From contig JAAOOA010000033.1 in the NCBI GenBank assembly GCA_012861695.1, forward strand, positions 16,283,934 through 16,347,933: 64,000 nucleotides of DNA, written 5' to 3'. This document shows positions 12,885 to 21,833 of this stretch, piece after piece (positions within the stretch are counted from its first letter, which is position 1; each line of letters starts with the position of its first letter). The stretch comes from Trematomus loennbergii. Its lineage: Eukaryota > Chordata > Actinopteri > Perciformes > Nototheniidae. The notes under the pieces were generated by a model. It was not told where the DNA came from, searched no databases, and worked only from the letters and a program-made list of their open reading frames with translations. The translations under genes and the position numbers were made by a program.

Positions 12885-15800
12885 ACTATTCTTACAATAT
12901 TACCTTGCAAGGCAAATAAATACAATAATAAAAGATACTGTATAAAGTATGATATGAATATTATTGCATATTATATAAAATGTTTTTTATTTAATAGAAG
13001 GCAGCAAAATACAGAGAAATCTTCAGCATTGATATACACACCTTTTCACATATCCAACCCTTTCTATGACTTTCAAAGTGCCATTTTCTACCAAATCCTG
13101 CTAAAGAAAAGTGAGAACTTTTGTGTACTCTCAGATTAGACATTCCCCTATACAATTAAGGCCAAAATAATATCCAAGGTTATGTGTGAGTGACAAAATG
13201 TCTTTATCCCGCTTTGCTACAATCATGCTAATGTTAAAATTAGGGCTGCACCATGTTTCAACCCAATTTAACCCCTGGGTATTGCTTTATAGTTGGAGGT
13301 GTGGCTAAACAACATGTTAGTTATTTATTTAGGTGTTTTTGCTGGGATGACAGCATTATTGACTTTGTGGTGGAGAGAAACTGAACAAGGCTATGGTGAA
13401 GAAACTACTATTATAGGCCTAAGAGGAACCTTCAGTGTTTTACTCTTGCAACTTGAGGCAATTTAAATGAAATGATCAGAGGAAAAACATTTTATTCTCT
13501 ACCGCTGTCTTTCTTCCACCCTCTCTGTCTATATCCGACATGTTTCTCCTCCACCCACCTGTTCTGCTCTGGCTCGGGCCAAAGCCCAGCCCTGCCATCT
13601 GCCAGACGGAACAGTGCCACAGAGATGCCATCTATTTTGTGATGCGTACTGGCTCTCTCACTCTCGTTCTCAATTGTCTTGAATTATTGATTGAGAGAAT
13701 TCTCGAGGATTATGAACCCGCCGTCAGACAGGAGTTTCCCATCTGTGGCTGCAATCGACGCAGCGTCCCAGAACTGCACTACCTTTCCCTGTTCCCTTCT
13801 GCTCTGCTCACTGAGTCCTCGGGGTGCTATCTGACAATAACATTACATCAGTTGACTTGTCTTCCAGGATGCTGGCTCCCATCTGCAGCAGCTGAATGTT
13901 GTTTCATGTGAGGGAGATGTGTTTCTTAGGACAAACACCAGGGGCAGTAGCAGCACTCAGCAGCTTTGCCTGGGGTGCCCATCATGGTCAGTGTTGTGTT
14001 AGCAATGACACATGTTGGTGTGAGGCGAGTCTCCATCCAGCAGAGCCTGACCTGTCCTCTGTTAAAGCAACAAATGTGCGTGCTGCAGCAGTTAGTCACC
14101 CCTATCACATGGAGACACCTGGACAGAATAACAACTGCACAATTTGGAGAAAAAAATCATAGTTTCTTTGCAACAGTCTAATTAAAAAATATATAAGATG
14201 AGTGGTGTGATTATTAGGATCTGTACAAAACTAAGATTTGTATATGAAGTTTGTTATATATGGTTTGTAAGCCAGAAGTATTCTGCAGCACCATCATACT
14301 TCATTCAGAATAATACTTTCAAATATTTGGCCTTTACCAAATATTGCACTGGTCTATATTGCAATTTTGATAACATTTCGATTTATTGTGGTAAATTTAC
14401 CAATATTGCACTGTCTATATTGCAATTTGATAACATTCGATTTATTGTGTAAAGAGTGTCTTGCACAGCTGTTGTTTTAAACAAATGCATTGACCCATTT
14501 ACTTTTCCAATCTAAGTTTTGCCAGCTTTCTCCTGATAAACAGTCAGTTAATCTTATTACATTATTAGTCATTCAACATAATTACATATTTGGTTGTTTA
14601 AATGTAATTTACATAAGGCTCACCGCCAATAAATAGGAATATTTGGTAAGAATAATAAAACATGTTTTAAATATTTTTGTTTTCAATACATTTTGACTTT
14701 TGGACTTTTCAACTCTATGGAGTTAATATTAATGTTCAGATCACACAACTCAGGAATTAACCCTTACCCTACCCTTCCACCATTGAAATATCATTCTTCA
14801 AATAGTATAACACTTACATAAGTGAGGCCTACTATTATCTGCAACTGTGCAAAAACACCAGGTCTAAACTGAATATTGATAAAAATGCATTAACAAAAGC
14901 TGTGCACAATTCCGATTTTTTAATGTCACCCTCATGAACGTATCAACCTGGTCGTTATCGCCTTACAGGAAGTATCAAAACAAATGGCTGTTAGATAAAG
15001 TTAATGCCAGGGAATGGGATATTCACACAGTCCACAACTGGATCCACTGTTCCAGGACTTCTCAACATCTGCATTTGTTCACAGATAATTTTATAACAAG
15101 ACAGGACTCTTGGAATCTAGTTTGGGAAAAGTCTCCTTTCAAAATCCATCCATCCATATTGTAAAACCATCACCAGCTGGGTCTGTGCTCTACCTACGAC
15201 ACACGCTCCATCTGTCACCATCCGATGATCAGTGTTCATTGCAAATGGTGGCCCTCTATGAACTTAACTGCGGTGATGACATGTAGCCGAGTTCAAAGGC
15301 TCTGTAATGACTGTACTGTAGAATCATGGGAAGCTAATGAGTGCACTGGATCCTCTATGTCCATATTAGGTCTGAGCCTGGAACTGGATTATTTTTAAAG
15401 TTGTAGCGGCCGGCGCTGTCCACATTCCGGCTTCTCATTCTTTATACGCACACAAAGTTCACAGCCAGGTCCGCTGAGATTCATTGAACCCTCTCTACCC
15501 CAGGAAGTGAAAGTTATATTTAGGAATCAAAACTTTATGTCACGCACTCCTGACTATACAAATGGTCCTAGGATGTTCCCCTCGGCATAAACAGTCGGGT
15601 GCTGTGAGATGGATGGTGTGACCAGGGCTCTGGACTTTGTCTCCAGCTCTGTAAAAGCTCCATTTGGCCAGTCTCAGCCCATTTAGCCGCCATGTAGTCT
15701 TATCAACTCCTCATGCTTATGTAACCAGAGGTATGTCTCTCCCCGTAGGGCTTTAGTGGAAGCGCTCTTCAGTTTGTTTATAATTTTGATTTACTGTTTC

Positions 15801-18475
15801 AACATACCAGCAGCTAAATGTGATGCTGAGATAGAGATGAAGAGTGGTCAGGGAACCAGGCCTCATTTATAACCTAATTCATCCCTTATGTAACCTCTTA
15901 AAGCAGTCTGTCTCAGGAAGTCGCTGTAATTCATGACATTATCCGGCCTGTGTTTTCTTCTTCTGTGATCTACATTTTTAAAACGTGCCGTTTGTTTTTC
16001 AGGCGCAGGGGATCCTCCAGGAGTATTTGTTGGCCATGACCACTGACGAGCAGCTCCTTAATCACACTGCAATGGTAAGTCTTCAATATATATATTTTTC
16101 CAATAAGACAATATAAACCTTTATGAATCCCCATAGGGAGAATCATGTGTCATAGCAGCAATACGAGACAAAGGCAACACAGGCTTTGGCATGTAAACGT
16201 AAACATAATGGTTATAATAAGAATAGGAAATATAATATATGTAACAGTTTAAATAAAATAACGTGAATAATTATAAATACGGTGAATATTTACAACATCA
16301 TGTGCAAGTGCGAGTCCAAAGTACAGCTAACTTACAGATAGAAGTTAATAGTTTTAGGTAGATATTAGTAGTAGGTACATACGGTGCAGGGTTTGCATCA
16401 TAACCACTGATGCCATTTTTACACCTCGGCCTTTTTTTAATTCAAAGCCATGCCTTCAGCCAGGCTCTCTTGGGTCGTCTTTGATGATTTCAATTTCAAA
16501 TTGCTGCCTGACTTGGATGATAGTACCTCAAAGAAGTTGCCCACTCTCCCTGAAGTGTTGTAATAATATGCAAATGTCAGTCCAAAACACACAGTCCCGT
16601 TAGTCGAACAGTCTTCCGTGGCTGTGAGTCAGCTCGTGGCTGGAGTCTCTTTTTCTAGTGAATCACCAGGCTGTTGACACCCGGCAGATCCCTCCGCACC
16701 TCCCCCCCCCCCCCCCCCCCGTTTTAAATATGTGTGGGCACTCAGCACTAATGTGTTTTGTAATGACAGTGCATTAGAATGTGTGGCACAGCGCTCTCTG
16801 TGCTGGGGACTCTGCGAAACAGCAGAGGAGCCTGGAGGCAGTTAAGAGGAGAGGAGGATGCGGGGTGGTGAAAAAACACTGTGGGTGGTTCTGTTGAGCA
16901 GTTACCTAATACCTTTCAGGTTGAAAACAAAAAACTACAGTACATGCCTTGGCAGTAGGCATAACTATTATGATAACAAGTCCTAAAGTAAATTGGCTGA
17001 AGTTCGATTTCGAAAGGTTGGAAAAATGCCATCCACATAACAAGCTCACTCACTTTCTCTTCAAGTTGTTTTACCACAACACAGGATGGATAGAGGATCC
17101 TGGATCATGTTCATTTCACTACTCGTGACATGGCTTCTATTTACTTTTCACTCTAAAACTGATAACAGGGTAGGCTCCTGTGTGTCGGGGCATTACCTAG
17201 GGAACGGTATTTTTCAAGAAAAGACCTTCAAAAGTGTCAAAAGTGAAAATGCAGAGGGGAGCACTATCATTTTCTCTCAGAACAAAAAATAAACACATTT
17301 GGTGTCTTCTGCAAGAAACTGAGTGAAAAACAAATTATATTAAAGGGGCCCTGTTATGCTTTTTGGGGTTTTGCCTTTCCTGTAGTCTTTTATATACGTT
17401 TTTGTTCATGCAAATTATCTGTAATGATTGAAATCCCAGAGTGTCTGTCCCTCACACTGCCCCCCCCCCCTGGCTGAAACTCCTCCATGGACTCCTTTGT
17501 TTTCTGTAACATGATGACGTCACAATGTAACACCTGTGCTTCTGTTGGCTAGTGCTCCGACTTATTGTAAGTGATAGGCTAAGGGGTGGGACATCTCTAA
17601 GCGGTTGATTAATCACAACACAGCCGGCCCTAACCAATCAGAGCAGACTGGGCTCTGGTTTCAGACAGAGGGTGAAAAGGGGTGCTGCAGCACAGGCAGT
17701 ATGAGAAGAATAAGACCTTTTTGAACATTAAAGCATGGAAACATGTCTCAGTAGAGGAACATAGTATTTATTTATTTTTCCCTTTTTTTTCCCATACTGA
17801 TATTCTGAACAAACTGTGCTGTTGTATTAGCTGTAAAATGTCTTTACTGTAGGGTATTTTTTTATTATTTGTACAGCACTTTGGCCAGACCAAAAATCGT
17901 TTATAAATGTGCTATATAAATAAAACTTGATTTGATAACAAATGTACCTGAATATGAGCAGAATATGTCCTCTTTAAGTGAGACTGGGAACAGCGGCTGT
18001 AACCTAGTACTTAAAGTTAGCAGGTATGTCATGTAAGCCTTATGATGAAGGTGATATAAGGTGAAAAGCTAAACTCTGGATCAAATGAATCATCAAATGA
18101 TCATATTGTGAAGTTAAAAAAAAAAATCCCACAACTCTACTTTTTGGTTCAACCTCATTTCCTGCCACAGCAGGCAGCAACATACTCTAATAAAACTGCT
18201 TTAACCCACCTGCCTACCACCACCATGCTGCTGACACAAAATGCTGTTTGCATTCGTGCTGTTAGACAAAAACATGAATTGTCACCAATACCCAATCTAG
18301 CTATTCCAGTCTATCGGTAGCAGATCGGTGCCCTCTAGTTCCCACTGCTTGGTTTTTCTGTTATCATTCACACCCCTTTTTTTTCATCACGTAGGCTCTG
18401 AAGAACATCGCTGCCATCAGCCTGGCTATCAGTTACCCCAACAAATCTACCAAGCTGCTCAACGTGTCCCCCTGA
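15..18475 (+). CDS. zzef1: zzef1, C-terminal part (16 exons, 5' end outside window)
   Basis: Joined exons: 15-175, 718-998, 2538-2712, 2804-2936, 3021-3247, 7649-7959, 8397-8498, 8616-8746, 9658-10017, 10126-10269, 10889-11056, 11157-11255, 11390-11554, 12568-12718, 16003-16074, 18395-18475. All introns are GT-AG. The product matches my memory of the vertebrate ZZEF1 C-terminus along its whole length, with blocks such as RIGLDWACTVADILHSLNAC, FTLLVLVGFPE, DNANEQHN, GFTKLWLLRDLEILSIMLYS, LYARHVLASLLADWP, SNTEWGYKFTV, VACRQTGNQRLKAIHLLLR and NIAAISLAISYPNK. Vertebrate ZZEF1 has an N-terminal EF-hand and DOC/APC10 domain and two mid-protein ZZ zinc fingers reported to read histone H3 tails; all lie upstream of this window. 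The part seen is mostly helical, with a beta-sandwich-like block in exons 10-12. Seven small indels break the frame in exons 6, 7, 8, 9 (twice), 11 and 13; see the exon entries. No start codon is present here. Confidence 0.92.
176..717 (+). other. zzef1 intron, no recognised element
   Basis: Spliced between gtacgt at 176 and a pyrimidine-rich acceptor ending CCCCAG at 717. I see no repeat or RNA gene in it. Confidence 0.7.
718..998 (+). CDS. zzef1: zzef1 exon B
   Basis: 281 bases encoding STLSLPSLNSILPKLF through GWKTTQLLFSLGAVCLD. Leucine-rich and helical in character. The donor is gtaaaag at 999; the exon ends in phase 2 and the split codon is completed by the first base of the exon at 2538. 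Confidence 0.92.
1425..1911. mobile_element. TTAA-flanked MITE (Kolobok/piggyBac type) in intron B
   Basis: Terminal inverted repeats AGGGGACCTATCATGC (left) and GCATGATAGGTCCACT (right) are flanked by TTAA at 1421-1424 and 1912-1915. No transposase; the open frame at 1412-1807 is incidental. The terminal pattern (purine-rich start, then TATCATGC) is shared with the elements at 17344, 40523, 54663 and 59020. TTAA target sites are used by piggyBac and Kolobok elements; the THAP-carrying relative at 28787 favours Kolobok. Confidence 0.75.
2538..2712 (+). CDS. zzef1: zzef1 exon C
   Basis: 175 bases; acceptor TTTTGCAG, donor gtgtgtac. Encodes RIGLDWACTVADILHSLNAC and the FTLLVLVGFPE block, among the most conserved stretches of ZZEF1. 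One base completes the upstream codon; ends in phase 0. Confidence 0.93.
2804..2936 (+). CDS. zzef1: zzef1 exon D
   Basis: 133 bases encoding VLCVGTQTVFIDNANEQHN and KHFTEKNHAAVVDVKTRKRK. The basic KTRKRK stretch closes the exon. Acceptor CTGCCAG, donor gttggtg; ends in phase 1, completed at 3021. Confidence 0.93.
3021..3247 (+). CDS. zzef1: zzef1 exon E
   Basis: 227 bases from VKDYQLIQSLDS through TLLSRYLRNFTSIISHLLQ to ALKGLYNTLK. Acceptor TTTCTAG, donor gtaccta. The frame is intact and ends in phase 0. The following intron is 4.4 kb because of LINE insertions. Confidence 0.93.
3300..3655 (-). mobile_element. Old L2-like LINE relic, 3' portion (minus strand)
   Basis: The stretch resembles the 3' end of the better preserved minus-strand LINE at 56627-57500: a run like 'caaagtgct...ta' near its outer edge, then further in a diverged counterpart of the 'ttgttccaa...' segment. 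It stops where the plus-strand LINE begins. The likely continuation is at 7249-7560, so one old minus-strand LINE appears to have been split by the younger insertion. The similarity is weak and read by eye. Confidence 0.45.
3660..7247 (+). mobile_element. CR1/L2-group non-LTR retrotransposon, 5'-truncated and frame-broken
   Basis: In order: the C-terminal part of an APE-type endonuclease (LLGDFNWDW near 3920-3950 and SDHCAVATI near 4128-4150), a linker (4912-5301), then reverse transcriptase with YRPISKLSVLAKVLERL, FIDLSKAFDTVDH (near 5980), GVPQGSVLGPLLFSIYIN (near 6150) and the catalytic FYADDTVMY (near 6240), followed by the thumb and C-terminal region to about 7090. Several stops and frame changes (for example in 3770-3890, at 5740 and at 6445) show it is dead. 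It ends with ATCTCAATGG and GGTTAAATAAAGG near 7196-7228, the same tail as the fragment at 63.1 kb. It lies in the sense direction of the host gene, inside an intron. Confidence 0.88.
4164..4908. mobile_element. Harbinger-like MITE inserted in the LINE
   Basis: Perfect terminal inverted repeats TGGCGCATTTCCACTACA / TGTAGTGGAAATGCGCCA, flanked by a 3-bp duplication TAA (4161-4163 and 4909-4911). Removing the element and one TAA rejoins the LINE endonuclease and linker reading frame exactly, which proves the boundaries. A 3-bp TAA/TTA duplication is the hallmark of PIF/Harbinger elements. Its 745 bp carry no transposase; open frames inside are incidental. Confidence 0.85.
7249..7560 (-). mobile_element. 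Old L2-like LINE relic, RT C-terminal portion (minus strand)
   Basis: The minus strand reads QNAAASNKIRDHITPV, a degenerate copy of the 'QNAAARVLT...DHITPVL' segment seen in the minus-strand LINE at 56827-57417. With 3300-3655 it probably formed one element before the plus-strand LINE landed between them. Confidence 0.6.
7649..7959 (+). CDS. zzef1: zzef1 exon F (frameshifted)
   Basis: Acceptor TTGTGTAG, donor gtgatgag. Begins KHGVEHAQEDIQESGLTQLL and GFTKLWLLRDLEILSIMLYS in one frame, but the conserved end (DETDVSNKPDPLEGLDEET, KICFQ) is in another. The switch falls near 7836-7846 and is explained by one missing base in the 'gagag' run. The length (311) is one short of a multiple of three, as expected for a phase 0-0 exon with one deletion. 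Confidence 0.88.
8145..8340. repeat. Decayed fish interspersed repeat in intron F
   Basis: Contains 'cattacatg', 'gacgcatttatccaaa' and 'ggacattcc', recalling the common teleost repeat with the sequence 'gacgcttttatccaaagcgac'. Class not assigned. Identified from memory only. Confidence 0.4.
8397..8498 (+). CDS. zzef1: zzef1 exon G (frameshifted)
   Basis: Starts ITHDALNAPL and ends MYELQMKRTDSFFLEVQK in a different frame. One extra C in the CCC run at 8432-8434 explains the shift and otherwise creates an early stop (TGA at 8448-8450). Acceptor TTCACACAG, donor gtcagccg. It ends in phase 2 once the extra base is discounted. Confidence 0.87.
8616..8746 (+). CDS. zzef1: zzef1 exon H (frame lesion at its start)
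   Basis: The upstream phase predicts R-F-D-G at the acceptor, but the conserved STLAQKWQPGRRPRSEE and KAVDTDMIVVSC are one frame over. The lesion lies near 8617-8630 and equals two missing bases modulo three. The sequence allows a collapsed short duplication around 'tttgacggag'. Acceptor TTATCAG, donor gtgagttg. Confidence 0.85.
8747..9657 (+). other. zzef1 intron H, no recognised element
   Basis: AT-rich, with a short (AT)n near 9355-9367. No coding, RNA or mobile-element signal that I can support. Confidence 0.6.
9658..10017 (+). CDS. zzef1: zzef1 exon I (two compensating frameshifts)
   Basis: Exactly 360 bases and open throughout, but the middle is read in the wrong frame. The ends (SKPSHCEKATEEINVVAQKL and YLVKVNQAIATLYARHVLAS, LSEEALELNGASHMAYILDM) are conserved, while residues between 9761 and 9828 read as a serine-rich stretch. 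In the +1 frame the same bases give an arginine/lysine- and leucine-rich segment (for example ALLHKELDVRSNRAVR) resembling the family. An extra A in AAAA at 9757-9760 and one missing base near 9828-9831 explain it. Confidence 0.88.
10126..10269 (+). CDS. zzef1: zzef1 exon J
   Basis: 144 bases, intact: ILQRVLKGCSQSMLCSLSLT then EEPGMAVQIRESKHPYDNN. Acceptor AATCAG, donor gtgggtaa, phase 0 at both ends. 'ESKHPYDNNT' opens a block that I read as a CUB-like beta-sandwich continuing in exons K and L. Confidence 0.92.
10270..10888 (+). other. zzef1 intron J, no recognised element
   Basis: 619 bases of AT-rich sequence with no repeat boundary or coding signal that I can identify. Confidence 0.6.
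10889..11056 (+). CDS. zzef1: zzef1 exon K (frameshifted)
   Basis: Opens DKVHI, then needs one more C in the CC run at 10903-10904 to continue as PGAIYLSVKFDSRCYTEEGC and SSSDFLQDVHNFSGSPQKW. Without it a TGA follows within eight codons. Acceptor CTCTTTAG, donor gtgagaaa. The length is one base short for its phases (0 to 1). Confidence 0.88.
11157..11255 (+). CDS. zzef1: zzef1 exon L
   Basis: 99 bases, intact: GDTLYYRFMSDMSNTEWGYK, then FTVTGGHRGRFQT. The 'EWGYKFTV' signature closes the sandwich-like block. Acceptor TTCTCAG, donor gtgcttca; phase 1 to 1. Confidence 0.93.
11390..11554 (+). CDS. zzef1: zzef1 exon M (frameshifted at first codon)
   Basis: The split codon gives Gly, and the conserved continuation F-E-I-L-K-Q-M requires TTTT where the sequence has TTT (11391-11393). 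As written the exon soon reaches TGA. The rest is highly conserved: LPLSDIWEWQVGVACRQTGN and QRLKAIHLLLRLLQC. Acceptor CTAATCAG, donor gtaagaaa; ends in phase 2. Confidence 0.88.
11555..12567 (+). other. zzef1 intron M, no recognised element
   Basis: About 1 kb of AT-rich intron. I see no terminal inverted repeats, LINE tail or coding signal. Confidence 0.6.
12568..12718 (+). CDS. zzef1: zzef1 exon N
   Basis: 151 bases, intact: GELTLLRPLWQLFMSMENTL then LLPLHRALTELFFVAEARA. Acceptor CTCTGCAG, donor gtgagtct at 12719. The donor is followed after about 18 bases by a long CA tract. Confidence 0.92.
12737..12883. repeat. (CA)n microsatellite beside a splice donor
   Basis: An interrupted (CA)n run of about 147 bases, preceded by GCGCGCGCC. 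It starts about 18 bases after the exon N donor. Both strands give long His-Thr or Cys-Val open frames that are not genes. Confidence 0.97.
12884..16002 (+). other. zzef1 intron N, remainder
   Basis: Large intron without a coding signal. It holds an imperfect tandem duplication at 14332-14456, listed separately. I see no clear transposon ends in the rest. Confidence 0.55.
14332..14456. repeat. Two-copy tandem duplication (~60 bp) differing only by run-length contractions
   Basis: Copy 1 (about 14333-14396) and copy 2 (about 14397-14453) share the order 'attgcact...ctatattgcaat...gataacatt...cgatttattgtg'. Every difference I can find is a run of identical bases shorter by one in copy 2 (AAA/AA, GG/G, TTTT/TTT, TTT/TT, GG/G). 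Confidence 0.85.
16003..16074 (+). CDS. zzef1: zzef1 exon O
   Basis: 72 bases encoding AQGILQEYLLAMTTDEQLLN then HTAM. Acceptor TTTTTCAG, donor gtaagtct; phase 0 at both ends. Confidence 0.92.
16702..16720. repeat. Poly-C tract (C19)
   Basis: Uninterrupted run of 19 C in intron O. Similar long C runs occur at 20929, 35743 and 48293. Confidence 0.95.
17344..17973. mobile_element. TTAA-flanked MITE with an inserted LINE tail (intron O)
   Basis: Begins AGGGGCCCTGTTATGC and ends GCAGAATATGTCCTCT, flanked by TTAA at 17340-17343 and 17974-17977. The interior shares 'tttcctgtag' and 'gcttctgttggctag...cttattgtaagtgatagg' segments with the copy at 54663. Bases about 17786-17938 match the 3' end of the LINE fragment at 43143 (shared 'cagcactttggcc' and 'cttgatttgat' end), so a LINE tail inserted into the MITE. 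Confidence 0.75.
18395..18475 (+). CDS. zzef1: zzef1 last coding exon
   Basis: Acceptor CATCACGTAG. Encodes ALKNIAAISLAISYPNKSTK then LLNVSP and stop TGA at 18473-18475. This is the conserved ZZEF1 C-terminus, so the coding end is secure. Confidence 0.93.
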   Translation, partial: ALKNIAAISLAISYPNKSTKLLNVSP

Positions 18476-20680
18476 GAGCTCCACCGAGAGGATGGAGGAG
18501 AACGACCTGAAGGGGACACATCCTGACACAGCAGGTCCACTTTGAACATTGGCGGAGGGGTGAGGGAGGAGACCCTCCCCGACCATCCAGTGCTTTCCTT
18601 GTAAAGGACGACCCTCCAATCCGGTAACTCTCTGCAGCACTCTGGACAGGAGCTGTGGAGGGGTTCTCAAAGAGCACTTTCCACATTTACTCACAATCCT
18701 TTTTGCCTTAGGTGAATCCAGTATCAGCATGTGCATTCACTGAAACATGAACAATTGCGGGGTCTTTTTTTTTTTAGTTATACTTGAAGAAGCCGTGCTA
18801 AAGGACATGAAGTGTGCCAAATTCGAGACCTTCAAGGGGAGGTTTATTAGTTTTTCTCCTGCCTTGGCTCCTCCTTAAACAGCTGGGTTTCATAGTTGAT
18901 CATGGTGAAAACAGGTCACCATGGCGACTCTCATGTCTCAGTGGACATGAAGAGCATCCTAAAAATACTGTCCAGGCCAGTGGAGTGTCATTAGTCACCA
19001 TGGGGAGAAAGTGCTGACCTACTAGCTCCTTCCTCTCTATCCTTTTTTCTTTTCTTTTATCTATCCTTCCTCTCTACCCACCTTCTCTCCTTCAACGTCC
19101 CTTCTTTCCATTTTTTTTAAAACAGAAGTAAATTAGGTTTTTTTTAAGGGAATGATCAGAAATTTGTCACAGATATTGGAAAAATAGGTCTGATATGTGT
19201 AATGTGCATTAAGATCGGCCGACCAGGATTAGGATGAGATTCAAATAGCCATAATGTTTGCATAGGATGAGAATTGACATTAAAGCTGAGGGAAAACTGT
19301 GATAAAATAATATTGCAATGCATTCCTTCATGTAATTGAATCAAGAGGTTGCTGTATTTTCACTAGTGAGTGAATTAAATACCATTATGATGTCAAATGA
19401 TGTTCACGAAAATGAACAGCAGCAAAAATATTGTAATTTAGAAACCGGCAACTCTTTAAGGCCTTTAGTTTAACCCCTGATTTATTTATTCATTGTCATT
19501 ATTTTATCTAACATAAAAAAGGGTTTTCACACCAGTTATAGGAATAATATCACGCTGTAGTGTCACACCATCTTGCCCCCATACCTTGTGTATCGTGATG
19601 AACACTGGTGTCATTCAGAAACATGTATAGCTGATTCCCACAGGTGGTTGACCCCTCACATCACTTCAAAAACTCTTGTTACGAATTGACAAAACTGTAA
19701 AATATACACATTATCCCACTTATTCACAAGCAACTCATCTCATATTTTGTAAGCTGAAAATGGATTAATACTGAATTACCTCATCTTTTGTAATTACAGA
19801 GTTCCTAAATGTTTAATGTGGCTTTCAATCACATTACACTAACACCACCTTTTATTAAGATCCACCTGTAGCCACTTCCACCAAAATAAGTCATGTGCTT
19901 TCATGTTAAACAAGGCATCAAGTTGTGTATGTTGACTAATCTGAACTTAAGTTTTAAAGAGAGTTGATGGGGGTGGATTTCCAATCATTACTGTACTCAT
20001 TTCAAATGAAGAAATCATTTTAGTTGTAGGGAAGCCATGGTGGTTTATACCAAAGAAACCAATCATTGTGAGCCGTGAAACATCCCGGAAAGAGCTCCAT
20101 GTAGAGTTCCTTCCTTTTGTCACATATCAGAGGAAACCTTTAAAGTTAGTTTTTTTATTTTATACTTTTATTTTTGAAATGGTCCCTTGGAGGACCGTAG
20201 AATAGCTCGGTGGTTTTGTTTACACAAACATCAGCTGCAGTGAGGAGGGAGGAGGAGATACTCTGTTGGGCTTTTACGACGCCTCACCTATCTACTACGT
20301 GCCTATGGTTAAAAATGAAGCAATCATAATTTAACTCATGTTAGCCGAATAGTTATTAATTCTATTTTAAAAGAGAGATATATTGTTGATTTGAAGTTTT
20401 GTGTAACTTTTTACTTTTAATGTTTCTTTTGTTTCGGAGGATGCTTGATGTTCGAGGCTGACTAATTTGAATGTACATATCTGTGAATATTAATTGCACA
20501 GTATATAAAGACTTTGATATCAACCCCTTACAAACATAAACGTTATCGGGCACTAACAGACGGACACTTTGATTCTGATTTTGTATGCATGGCACATTGA
20601 AGGTAAAACAACACCACGTTCTGCTTGGGTTGGACATGTGTTCCGTTTCTAATAAAAATAGAAATGACTTGAATACAACT
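18476..20680 (+). other. Probable zzef1 3' UTR
   Basis: No coding signal or transposon ends are apparent up to the candidate poly(A) site near 20,680. The extent is inferred from that signal only; a shorter UTR is possible. Confidence 0.45.
20651..20656 (+). promoter_or_regulatory. Candidate poly(A) signal for zzef1
   Basis: AATAAA about 2.2 kb after the stop codon, followed within 50 bases by a TG/T-rich stretch ('ttttctgtgtgtag'). Other A/T-rich hexamers exist in the region, so this is a candidate only. Confidence 0.35.
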
Positions 20681-20928
20681 TGTGATGTCATCTTTTCTGT
20701 GTGTAGGCTCAATAGAGAATTTCTGTGCACTGACAAAACATTTATTGATCCCTCAGGCGGCATTGATCAGAGCCCACACACTCCCAGCAGATCCAACTCC
20801 AACGTCAATAGTTCTTGTTCACGCTGCTTCCAGCCTTTCCACCTCTCAGAAGTCAATCTTTTCCACTTTTATCTAACAGTCCCAATTCTGTGATTTCTCT
20901 CCAAGCTTTCTGTTTTACCTCACAGGCA

Positions 20929-20939
20929 CCCCCCCCCCC

Positions 20940-20975
<36 letters not shown>
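20929..20975. repeat. Poly-C plus (AC)n microsatellite
   Basis: A run of about 12 C followed directly by (AC)n. Confidence 0.95.
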
Positions 20976-20977
<2 letters not shown>

Positions 20978-21286
20978 GCCGATGATCACTGGGGCGATAA
21001 TGACATCAAATGGAGGAAATACTCAATAACACTCCTGATGATTCAGTGCCCCTCTGCGCCATCAGAGCCCCCACACACCGGGGTGAGTCAGCTCTCCTGC
21101 CTGGCCTACTCCTCCTCCTCCTCCTGCTGCCCCCCTCTCCCAGGATCCTCTGCTCTCATTTACCCAAGGTGAAAAAAGCAGCCGTGAAGGTGGAGAACAA
21201 ATAAGAAAATGCTAGCAGCACCTGTAATGTCACATATGAGATGTCATGGTAAGGGTGGGTGATATCAGACATTTGGAGAGCTCAGC

Positions 21287-21833
21287 AGAGGCAGTAAAGA
21301 CAACATCTCCCATGATCCCACAGTTCTTCATGACGCGCCCAAACTCACACCCATTGCATTGACTCACCCAAAAATGCATAATATACTATGCACTAATTAT
21401 AAAGTAAATGAAGGAGAGTATAACATCTAAGCACGTCATAATAAATTGCTATTTATTTGTTCTAATTTTCATAAGAACAGATATTTTGTGTTTCACATTT
21501 TAATAAAAAAATACACCTTTTCAAAAGTCTACTGAACTTCACTGAGGTTACCTGATCCAAATTTGGTTTAAACCAAAAAGGCCGGATGTGTTTTACAGTG
21601 AGTATTGACAATCGATTCTTATTAAACAAAACTATGTAATAAGATTATATAAATACTCGTAATTCCAGCCTGTTAAACGTCTTTATTCAGTGTTTTCACC
21701 TTCATCCTTTGTCCGTTGGTTTGAAGAGGAGGAGACTTCTGTGGAGAAGACGGCTCAGCAACAGTGGTAAAGACAACATTTCCCATGATCCCACATTACC
21801 TTGACCCCACCAAACTCACACCATTGACTGCTG
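21287..21833. repeat. Pair of diverged direct repeats
   Basis: Bases 21287-21360 and 21759-21833 both read 'gtaaagacaacat.tcccatgatcccaca' followed by a shared 'aaactcacaccattg'-like segment. They lie about 470 bp apart in the same orientation. The element they belong to is not recognised. Confidence 0.65.

Noticed and set aside
12464..12925. Long open frames of alternating His-Thr or Cys-Val on both strands (also at 46250-46678)
   Set aside because: They are translations of (CA)n microsatellites and have no coding value.
14332..14456. CRISPR-like or regulatory tandem array
   Set aside because: Only two adjacent copies without unique spacers, in a eukaryotic intron; their differences look like sequencing artefacts.
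15..18475. Calling zzef1 a pseudogene outright
   Set aside because: Splice sites, exon phases and protein similarity are intact outside small mononucleotide-biased indels clustered in one 3.6 kb interval; sequence error explains this better without read support either way.
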